A stretch of 5,967 bases of DNA from Congregibacter sp. (GTDB lineage Bacteria; Pseudomonadota; Gammaproteobacteria; Pseudomonadales; Halieaceae), in NCBI GenBank assembly GCA_013911345.1, contig JACETJ010000091.1, positions 1 to 5,967 on the forward strand. The letters are read 5' to 3'. The position numbers and the translations under genes were made by a program. Position 1 is the first letter of the stretch. The number at the start of each line of letters is the position of its first letter. Below are positions 1-5,452 of this stretch, in pieces. The notes under the pieces are model-generated. The model was not told the origin of the DNA and ran no database searches. It saw only the letters and a program-made list of their open reading frames with translations.

Positions 1-1
1 G

Positions 2-85
2 GCTAGGACGTTACCCGGCTTGTTGGGGCAGGCGGTAGCAGGTGGCTTGGGCGGTCTGGCCGTGGTGTTCTCGCGTCGCCGGTGA
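2..85 (+). CDS. C-terminal end of an upstream gene (partial, unidentified)
   Basis: This frame is open from the left edge to a TGA at 83-85, giving 27 residues; the other two plus frames stop within the first 40 bases. The peptide is Ala-Arg-Thr-Leu-Pro-Gly, then a glycine-, leucine- and alanine-rich stretch of about 17 residues, then Phe-Ser-Arg-Arg-Arg at the very end. A short hydrophobic span closed by arginines is the shape of a C-terminal membrane anchor or of a bacterial protein-sorting tail such as PEP-CTERM or GlyGly-CTERM. It does not match any one consensus exactly. It could equally be the last transmembrane helix of an ordinary membrane protein, or a chance open frame. The function of the parent gene cannot be judged from this fragment. 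Confidence 0.4.
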   Translation, partial: ARTLPGLLGQAVAGGLGGLAVVFSRRR

Positions 86-176
86 CAGCAGAACTGATTC
101 GCGGCGGGGGATAGTTATTGTTGGCACTGCTCTCTGAATGTTTACAGCCGTCAAAACCCGATGACTGTTCCAAATA

Positions 177-196
177 TGTCGCTGGTTTGTCGCTGG
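177..196 (+). repeat. 9-bp direct repeat with 11-bp period
   Basis: TGTCGCTGG occurs at 177-185 and again, exactly, at 188-196, separated by TT. The 11-base period is close to one helical turn, so two protein subunits could bind the same face of the DNA. It lies 63-82 bases before the MoxR start codon. The repeat is directly visible; a role as an operator is inference. Confidence 0.6.
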
Positions 197-201
197 ACCT
201 C

Positions 202-211
202 GTCAGCTGAC
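202..211. promoter_or_regulatory. 10-bp palindrome, possible operator
   Basis: GTCAGCTGAC is a perfect 10-bp inverted repeat, six bases after the end of the 9-bp direct repeat. Flanking bases do not extend the symmetry. Palindromes of this size arise by chance, so a regulatory role rests only on its place in the operon leader. Confidence 0.25.
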
Positions 212-258
212 ACAGGGCACACTATCTGCAGTGCGGTTTTGACAGGGAGTCATCAGCC

Positions 259-1173
259 ATGAAGGATGTGTTCGCACGCGTCGTCGACGAAATCGGTAAG
301 GTATTTGTGGGTAACCGCCAGCAGGTGGAGCTGGCGGTGGCGTGTTTGTTGGCGGAAGGTCATCTGCTGCTGGAAGACTTGCCCGGACTGGGCAAGACCA
401 CGCTGGCGAGAACCCTTGCCAAGGTAATCAGGCTTGACCATGACCGGGTGCAATTCACCGCGGATCTGTTGCCAGGCGACATTCTGGGCATGTCGATCTT
501 TAACCGGCAGCAGGAGGCGTTCGTTTTCCATCCGGGGCCTGTCTTTACTCAGGTCCTGTTGGCAGACGAGGTGAATCGCGCGACCCCCCGCACGCAAAGC
601 GCGTTGCTCGAGGCCATGTCTGAGTCTCAGGTCACCCTCGATGGCGTGACACGCCCGCTACCGACGCCTTTCTTCGTCATTGCGACGCAAAATCCCGGCA
701 ACCAGTCGGGCACTTATCCTTTGCCCGAATCCCAGTTGGATCGATTCTTGATGAAATTGTCGTTGGGATACCCGGATCCCGAGGCGGAGCGGGCCTTGCT
801 ACAGCGTGGCGTAGAGACGCAGCCCGAGGTAGTTGCCCCCGAAGGCTGGCTGACAGAGGCTCAAGATGCGGTACAGGCGTGCTACATGAGCGATAGCGTG
901 CTCGATTATTTGCAGCGCCTGATTGCTTACACGCGTGAGTCTGCCGATTTTCGCGTGGGTCTCTCACCCCGCGGTGGCATGGCACTCGCGCAGGCTGCCC
1001 GGGCAGTCGCAGTGATGGCGGGGCGTGATCATGTGATTCCTGAGGATATCCAGCGGGTATTGGAGCCGGTTGCAGGGCATCGCGTGCAGGCGGCAACAGG
1101 CGGGGTCGCCGATACCCGAACCCTAGTGGCCGCGATCGCGACCCACATCGACAGCGTTAGCCATACTGCCTGA
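259..1173 (+). CDS. MoxR-family AAA+ ATPase
   Basis: This is a 304-residue cytoplasmic AAA+ ATPase of the MoxR family, thought to act as a chaperone or remodelling factor for partner proteins encoded beside it. Visible motifs are a P-loop at residues 39-47 (EDLPGLGKT, K46), Walker B at 100-104 (LLADE) followed by VNRA, sensor 1 at N145 in ATQNP, the family segment PLPESQLDRF at 154-163 with R162 as the likely arginine finger, and sensor 2 in LSPRGG at 235-240. Length and motif order are normal for the family, with nothing missing. The ATG at 259 is supported by AGGGAG at 244-249, nine bases upstream. The gene ends six bases before the DUF58 gene, and the MoxR-DUF58-transglutaminase order is a well-known cluster, so its client is probably the DUF58 protein or the membrane transglutaminase. 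The family call is secure; the exact client is inference. Confidence 0.95.
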   Translation: MKDVFARVVDEIGKVFVGNRQQVELAVACLLAEGHLLLEDLPGLGKTTLARTLAKVIRLDHDRVQFTADLLPGDILGMSIFNRQQEAFVFHPGPVFTQVLLADEVNRATPRTQSALLEAMSESQVTLDGVTRPLPTPFFVIATQNPGNQSGTYPLPESQLDRFLMKLSLGYPDPEAERALLQRGVETQPEVVAPEGWLTEAQDAVQACYMSDSVLDYLQRLIAYTRESADFRVGLSPRGGMALAQAARAVAVMAGRDHVIPEDIQRVLEPVAGHRVQAATGGVADTRTLVAAIATHIDSVSHTA

Positions 1174-1179
1174 CCCGAT

Positions 1180-2187
1180 ATGTTAGCCACCCTCAGACAG
1201 TGGCAGACCCAGTGGCTGAGCCGGCGCTTGCCGCCGGCGAGGTCGATTGCCCTTAACCAACGTCGTCTTTTTATTTTCCCAACCCGTTCGGGCTTTTTGT
1301 TTTTGCTGAGTCTGATGTTGATGCTACTGATGGCCATCAACTACCAGAGCAACCTCATTTATGGCCTCACGTTCTGGCTGGGGACACTGTTCGTGGTGAC
1401 GATTCATTTCACCCACGCCAATTTGTCAGGTTTGCAGGTGACTGCCATGGGCGCCAAGCCCTGCTTTGCGGGCAAGCAGGCGAGCTTCGGTGTGCGGTTG
1501 GCTGGCGGCACAAGAGCGCGTCACTCCCTCAGGCTGGGATGGCAGGGTGACTCGCGGGAGATGTCGGAGGCCCCAGCCCCGGCATTTAAATACGACGGGA
1601 TTGATGTGGAATCGGGAGGGCAGACCGAGCGGTCTCTGGCTTATCCGGTAGGGGAGCGCGGTTGGTGCGTTCCTGAGAGGCTGCGTATCGAATCTGAATA
1701 CCCGTTTGGTTTACTCCGCTGCTGGAGTTACTTGTCGTTGGATCAACGCGTCATGGTTTGGCCTCGTCCCGTTCCCTGTGAGCAGCCGCACGCCAGTGCC
1801 GATGCGGACAGCGATGGTGCCGTGACCGCAGTACCACAGCCTGAGGAGCTTGATCTGGTCGGTCACCGCGACTACAGGCCGGGTGACCGTACCAGTCAGA
1901 TTGATTGGCGCTCGGTTGCGCGAGAGCAACCGCTACAAGTGGCCGTATACCAAAACGACAGTGCCGAGCCGCTATGGCTGGACTGGCAGGCGCTCTCCTC
2001 ACCTGACCCCGAACACCGCTTATCCCAGCTGTGCACGTTGGCCTTGTCGGCTCACGAGCAGCGCCGAGCATTTGGGGTGCGTTTGCCTGATCAGGTCATA
2101 CCGGTCGCGTCGGGGCAGGCACATCTTGAGGCGGTGCTGAATGCCCTGGCCCTGTGCGCGGTAGGCTCGGGGGCAGTCCCCGCATGA
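1180..2187 (+). CDS. DUF58 domain membrane protein
   Basis: This 335-residue protein has two N-terminal membrane segments (about residues 38-53 and 57-75) preceded by an arginine-rich stretch, so the rest probably lies in the cytoplasm. The region around 171-183 reads ESEYPFGLLRCWS, and the DUF58 signature lies at 223-249: EELDLVGHRDYRPGDRTSQ, then IDWRSVARE. DUF58 proteins are regularly encoded next to MoxR ATPases and are presumed partners; their biochemical activity is not established. No clear Shine-Dalgarno sequence precedes the ATG at 1180, but the MoxR stop is only six bases upstream, so translation probably depends on coupling or re-initiation. The C-terminal part (about 255-325) is compatible with the end of the DUF58 fold. 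The final codons overlap the next gene. The family call is strong; the function is unknown. Confidence 0.93.
   Translation: MLATLRQWQTQWLSRRLPPARSIALNQRRLFIFPTRSGFLFLLSLMLMLLMAINYQSNLIYGLTFWLGTLFVVTIHFTHANLSGLQVTAMGAKPCFAGKQASFGVRLAGGTRARHSLRLGWQGDSREMSEAPAPAFKYDGIDVESGGQTERSLAYPVGERGWCVPERLRIESEYPFGLLRCWSYLSLDQRVMVWPRPVPCEQPHASADADSDGAVTAVPQPEELDLVGHRDYRPGDRTSQIDWRSVAREQPLQVAVYQNDSAEPLWLDWQALSSPDPEHRLSQLCTLALSAHEQRRAFGVRLPDQVIPVASGQAHLEAVLNALALCAVGSGAVPA
2168..2182 (+). promoter_or_regulatory. Hairpin over the tgpA ribosome binding region
   Basis: CGGGG (2168-2172), the loop GCAGT, and CCCCG (2178-2182) form a 5-bp all-GC hairpin ending one base before the tgpA ATG at 2184. The only purine-rich tract upstream of that start, GGGGG at 2169-2173, lies in this stem. 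The hairpin sits inside the last codons of the DUF58 gene, so ribosomes finishing that gene would open it. Coupling of tgpA translation to DUF58 translation is the inference. Confidence 0.45.
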
Positions 2188-4121
2188 CGGCCGCACCGCT
2201 CAACACTGGACAGCTCAGATGGCTCATTTTTGGGCACTGGTTGCTCGTGCTACCGCATCTCCAGCAAGTGCCGCTGTGGATCATTTTGCTCTCTGCGTTG
2301 ACCGGCTGCTGGCGCCTCGCCGCGGATCTGCGTTATGCGCGGGTGCCTGCCTGGCCATTGAGGCTGCTCATCGCAATGGGCGCGGTCGCGGGGGTGGTCG
2401 TGACATTTGGCACGCTCATTGGCTTGGAGCCCATGGTCGGCCTTTTGCTGGTGGCGGCGGCGATGAAAGTGCTGGAGTGTCGGCAGCAGCGCGACGGGCA
2501 GGTATTGGTCTGCCTCGGATTTTTCATCGTGGCGACGCATCTGATATACCACCAGTCACTCCCCATGACCCTCTATGTGCTGACAATGTTGATGGTGTTA
2601 CTGCTCACCCTGGTCAGGCTCAACATGACCGCAGCAGGGGCGATCTCCCGTCGCCATGTGGCCCTCGTGACAAGAATGATGCTCTGGTCAGCGCCGCTGA
2701 TGGCCACGCTGTTTGTCGTGTTTCCCCGTATCGATCCGCTGTGGGCCGTGCCCGTCGTGGGCGGTGGCGCCGTCACCGGTATGGATGATCGCCTGTCGCC
2801 AGGTTCGGTCTCGCAGTTGGCGCGCTCTGATGAGGTGGCTTTCAGGGTGCGATTTGATGGCGAGCCCCCACCCCGGCAGGAGTGGTATTGGCGCGGCATG
2901 GTGTTGAATGAATTTGATCAGGGTGCATGGACCCGCACCGAGTGGCGAGACATCCCGCCTGCCGAGCGACGCGTAGAGTCAATATCAAGCGGCTCGCCGT
3001 CGCTTTATTACGAGGTGTTGCATCCCGCCACGCACCAGCGCTGGCTGTTCACTTTGTCCCATGCCCAGAGTGCAGATGCCCGGCTGATCGAGACCGCCAG
3101 CCAATATTTGATGTCACGTCGGCCTGTTGATGCCACCAGCCGGTTTGAGATCATGACCGACCCCAGCGCTATCCGGCAGCCGGCGCTGTCACCCTGGTGG
3201 CGTGCGCATGAACTCGCGTTGCCGACAGATGCCAACCCCCGCAGCCGCGCCCGCGTGAGTGCTTTGCGGCAGAACTACGCCGACGATGCCCCATTGATCA
3301 ATGCGGTGCTCGGATGGTTCCGCAACGAGCCCTTCTACTACACCCTGTCGCCCACCCCGATTCAGGGCGCAGACTTTGTCGATCAGTTTTTGTTTGAGCA
3401 AAGGCGGGGCTTTTGCGAGCACTATGCCTATGCGTTTGTTGTGCTGATGCGCCAGGCGGGAATTCCCGCCCGCATCGTTGGGGGTTACCAGGGCGGTGAA
3501 CTCAATCCAGAGACCGGCACGGTGGTGGTCAGGCAGCTCGATGCGCATGCCTGGGCAGAGGTGTGGTTGGCAGGCCAGGGCTGGGTCAGGGTGGATCCCA
3601 CCGCTGCCGTGGCACCAGAACGTATCGATTACGGCGTACAAGACGCGCTGGCCAATGAGCCGCTGTGGCTGGCGGCAACCGGTTTATCGGCCTACCGCTT
3701 TCGGCACATCGCCCTGGTGGACTGGTTGCGCTGGCAGTATGACGACCTCGCTTGGCGGTGGCAGCGCACGGTGGTGGGTTACGACCAGCAGCAGATCGCC
3801 ACGCTGGGCAACTGGCTGGAGCGGCTCCCCGGCCTCAACCTGAGCGGGGTACTCGGGATGGTGTGGTGCGCGATCTTGGGTGCGTTATTTTTCATCGGTA
3901 ATCCGCGGCCCGCGAGGTCACCCGCACGCGCCGCGGAAAAGGCTTACCTGCGACTCAGCAGAAAACTTGCGAAGCTTGGCGTGGCGCGACATTTCGGAGA
4001 ATCGGCACCCTGTTTATTAGGGCGTGCCGCTCGGGCGTTGGGGGATGACCACCATTTGGTCAAAAAACTGTCATCGATTTCTGAGACGCTCTACGCCCGG
4101 CCAATACCTGACCCACAGTAG
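2184..4121 (+). CDS. tgpA: TgpA-type membrane protein with periplasmic transglutaminase-like domain
   Basis: This 645-residue inner-membrane protein has several N-terminal hydrophobic segments (about residues 12-27, 30-44, 59-80, 82-97, 105-123, 126-145 and 163-181; the DUF3488 region). A large, presumably periplasmic domain follows (about 182-552), then one more membrane helix (about 553-572) and a basic cytoplasmic tail of some 70 residues. The transglutaminase core is complete: C411 in RRGFCEHYA, H455 in LDAHAWAEVW, D471 in VRVDPTA. The spacings of 44 and 16 residues equal those of Pseudomonas aeruginosa TgpA as I recall it (C404, H448, D464). In Pseudomonas the protein is reported to matter for viability; its natural substrate is unclear. 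I chose ATG 2184, which overlaps the DUF58 stop as ATGA, over an in-frame GTG at 2154 that would add ten residues. It is the third gene of the MoxR operon. Confidence 0.94.
   Translation: MTAAPLNTGQLRWLIFGHWLLVLPHLQQVPLWIILLSALTGCWRLAADLRYARVPAWPLRLLIAMGAVAGVVVTFGTLIGLEPMVGLLLVAAAMKVLECRQQRDGQVLVCLGFFIVATHLIYHQSLPMTLYVLTMLMVLLLTLVRLNMTAAGAISRRHVALVTRMMLWSAPLMATLFVVFPRIDPLWAVPVVGGGAVTGMDDRLSPGSVSQLARSDEVAFRVRFDGEPPPRQEWYWRGMVLNEFDQGAWTRTEWRDIPPAERRVESISSGSPSLYYEVLHPATHQRWLFTLSHAQSADARLIETASQYLMSRRPVDATSRFEIMTDPSAIRQPALSPWWRAHELALPTDANPRSRARVSALRQNYADDAPLINAVLGWFRNEPFYYTLSPTPIQGADFVDQFLFEQRRGFCEHYAYAFVVLMRQAGIPARIVGGYQGGELNPETGTVVVRQLDAHAWAEVWLAGQGWVRVDPTAAVAPERIDYGVQDALANEPLWLAATGLSAYRFRHIALVDWLRWQYDDLAWRWQRTVVGYDQQQIATLGNWLERLPGLNLSGVLGMVWCAILGALFFIGNPRPARSPARAAEKAYLRLSRKLAKLGVARHFGESAPCLLGRAARALGDDHHLVKKLSSISETLYARPIPDPQ
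3455..3470. repeat. 16-bp perfect palindrome inside tgpA
   Basis: GGCGGGAATTCCCGCC reads identically on both strands. It falls on the codons for Ala-Gly-Ile-Pro-Ala, just after the catalytic cysteine, a stretch commonly conserved in transglutaminase-like domains. The symmetry is real, but codon choice in a conserved motif may explain it. Confidence 0.6.
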
Positions 4122-4157
4122 GTCAAGTTGCGGCTTTGGTCAGGAGCCCGCAGTTTT
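4107..4157 (+). terminator. Weak hairpins after tgpA, possible terminator
   Basis: TGACC (4109-4113) pairs with GGTCA (4121-4125) across seven bases that include the start of the tgpA stop codon. GCGGCT (4130-4135) then pairs with AGCCCGC (4145-4151) with one bulged base, followed by AG and only four T (4154-4157). As an alternative, CCTGACC (4107-4113) pairs perfectly with GGTCAGG (4138-4144). The T-run is short and the stems are modest, so termination here is uncertain. Confidence 0.25.
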
Positions 4158-4236
4158 CACCGTGGTTGAGACTGTTTATTTCGCCTTCCTCCGGTACCAT
4201 GAATGAAACGGATTTTATGAACAACAGGACAGACGC

Positions 4237-4638
4237 ATGGATGCATCTAAGACCGCCGGGCAAGCGCCCTTGGCAGGCAATAAAGAGCTTTCTGGGTTCT
4301 CAGAGGACCATCTGGCAATGAGCACTGAACCGACCGAGCTCAACGCGCGACGAACTGATGCGGCGGACGCCAAAGAGGTTAGTCCGGTTGATATCGACGA
4401 GGCCAAAACTGTCGCGGGGCGACGCCGCTTCCTGCGCTGGTTTGGTGTCTCGGCCTCGGGGGTCGCGCTGGCCAATACCATCGATACCAGCAAGGAGAAA
4501 ATCGAGGCGGGGGGTGAGCGCGCTCAGGAAGAAATCGCGCGGCTCAAAAAGGCGTATCAGGAGCTCGACGATCGGTCGCGCCTCATTCTGAAACTGATTT
4601 TGATCCTGTCGGGTCTCGATTTTATTACTGCGCTATAG
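4237..4638 (+). CDS. Small orphan protein with Tat-like motif and hydrophobic C-terminal tail
   Basis: I do not recognise this 133-residue protein. Residues 1-59 are polar and acidic, with low-complexity character. Residues 62-79 read RRRFLRWFGVSASGVALA, which fits a twin-arginine signal (RRxFLK-like) with a short weak hydrophobic core and an ALA motif at 77-79 that signal peptidase could cut. Residues 83-115 are charged and probably helical, perhaps a coiled coil (KEKIEAGGERAQEEIARLKK). The last 18 residues (about 116-133) are hydrophobic and could anchor the protein by its tail. The ATG at 4237 has AGGA at 4226-4229, seven bases upstream. An alternative in-frame ATG at 4318 has AGAGGA at 4302-4307 and would give 106 residues. 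There is a 115-base gap to tgpA, and the 3' end overlaps the convergent phosphoesterase gene by 14 bases. The open frame and ribosome binding site support a real gene; export by Tat is inference. Confidence 0.72.
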   Translation: MDASKTAGQAPLAGNKELSGFSEDHLAMSTEPTELNARRTDAADAKEVSPVDIDEAKTVAGRRRFLRWFGVSASGVALANTIDTSKEKIEAGGERAQEEIARLKKAYQELDDRSRLILKLILILSGLDFITAL

Positions 4639-5452
4639 CGCCTGAGATAGAGCTGCTCACATCGACAAAGATCATTTTCTCAGCCATATCCGGATGAGAG
4701 ATCCCTTTGAGTAATCGCAACTCTCCTGTCGCGTCCTCGATCAGCGCGGAGCAGTTTTCCACCCAGTCCCCGTCGTTGGCATAGACGATTCCGTCGCGCT
4801 CATAAAGGTCAGGATAATGGAGATGGCCACAAATGATTCCATCGTAGCCTCGCTCGCTGGCCATGCGAATGGCAGCATCCTGATAAGCCTCGATGGCTGC
4901 GCCTGCCTGCGAGACATTATTTTTTACCCATCCGGCCAATGACCAATAACGAAGGCCCAGTAAGCGCCTTATTTTGACGACCCAGTGGTTGATACCCATC
5001 AACAGGCCGTAGGCAAAATCCCCCACGACGCGGTTAAGCTTGCTGTAGCGCACAGCGTAGTCGAGCTCATCGCCGTGGAGGACTAAAAAGCGGCGGCCGG
5101 TCGCCGTGAAATGTTCCGCCGATCGCCTGATATCCATGTCACCCAGCGCACCACCCACCAGGGTCCTAAACGCGTAGTCATGGTTACCCGGTACGTAGAC
5201 GACGCGGCTTCCCTCCCGTCGAGAGAGCTTCATGATTTCACGCAACACTTTATTATGCGTATTTGGCCAGTGAACCCGGCGTTTCATGGCGAGCAGATCG
5301 ACGATATCGCCCACTAGATAAAGGGTTTCGAATTCAATTCGCTCGAAAAGTTGCAGGAGCTCATTCGCTTTGCTGTGGCGGCTCCCTAAGTGAACGTCAG
5401 AGATCCAGATTGATCGACATTGCAGCTTATCGTTGGGCCGAATCGCCTCCAT
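4625..5452 (-). CDS. LpxH-like metallophosphoesterase (UDP-2,3-diacylglucosamine diphosphatase family)
   Basis: This is a 275-residue calcineurin-like phosphoesterase with all the metal-binding motifs: SDVHLG at 18-23 (D19, H21), GDIVD at 48-52 (D49), GNHD at 89-92, HGDELD at 126-131, and GHLH at 209-212. The family is named for LpxH, which cleaves UDP-2,3-diacylglucosamine to lipid X and UMP in lipid A synthesis on the cytoplasmic face of the membrane. At 275 residues it is longer than classical LpxH (about 240), and such paralogues often occur beside a separate lpxH, so its true substrate may be another nucleotide- or phospho-lipid. The start is ATG 5452, with GGGAG at 5464-5460 seven bases upstream; a TTG one codon earlier is less likely. 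It overlaps the upstream acyltransferase gene by 26 bases and should be co-translated with it. Confidence 0.9.
   Translation of the reverse strand: MEAIRPNDKLQCRSIWISDVHLGSRHSKANELLQLFERIEFETLYLVGDIVDLLAMKRRVHWPNTHNKVLREIMKLSRREGSRVVYVPGNHDYAFRTLVGGALGDMDIRRSAEHFTATGRRFLVLHGDELDYAVRYSKLNRVVGDFAYGLLMGINHWVVKIRRLLGLRYWSLAGWVKNNVSQAGAAIEAYQDAAIRMASERGYDGIICGHLHYPDLYERDGIVYANDGDWVENCSALIEDATGELRLLKGISHPDMAEKMIFVDVSSSISGAIAQ
4630..4641. repeat. 12-bp palindrome at the convergent gene ends
   Basis: GCGCTATAGCGC is a perfect 12-bp palindrome covering the stop codon (TAG, 4636-4638) of the orphan gene and the last codons of the phosphoesterase gene. With no loop it would make a poor RNA hairpin, and neither side has a long T-run. 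A terminator or a protein-binding site is possible but unproven. Confidence 0.5.

Larger units (their letters stand above)
86..258 (+). other. Leader region upstream of the MoxR operon
   Basis: This is 173 bases between the probable upstream stop and the MoxR start. I found no sigma70 promoter with both boxes and good spacing. A TTTACA at 141-146 resembles a -35 box but has no acceptable -10 box 16-18 bases downstream. The region holds a 9-bp direct repeat (177-196), a 10-bp palindrome (202-211) and the Shine-Dalgarno sequence AGGGAG at 244-249. An operon promoter may lie here, but its position is not resolved. Confidence 0.5.

Noticed and set aside
239..244. Perfect -35 box TTGACA
   Set aside because: It overlaps the MoxR ribosome binding region, and no -10 box lies 16-18 bases downstream; that position is already inside the coding sequence.
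677..1096. 139-codon minus-strand open frame opposite the MoxR gene
   Set aside because: It is proline-, arginine- and alanine-rich with no domain, and sits opposite conserved AAA+ motifs.
2154..2156. GTG as start of tgpA
   Set aside because: It would add ten polar residues, lacks a better ribosome site, and the ATGA junction at 2184 is the more usual operon arrangement.
2219..2788. 189-codon plus-strand open frame in another frame of tgpA
   Set aside because: It lies wholly inside tgpA, has alanine/arginine/glycine-rich shadow composition and no family motif, while the tgpA frame has clear membrane segments.
3189..3641. 150-codon minus-strand open frame opposite tgpA
   Set aside because: It lies opposite the catalytic transglutaminase region, shows no recognisable domain, and is explained by GC-rich codon use on the plus strand.
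4166..4200. TTGAGA ... TACCAT as a promoter for the orphan gene
   Set aside because: The spacer would be 23 bases, too long for a sigma70 promoter.
4199..4321. 41-codon frame starting at ATG 4199, ahead of and overlapping the orphan gene
   Set aside because: It has no Shine-Dalgarno sequence, a different frame from the orphan gene, and no recognisable feature.
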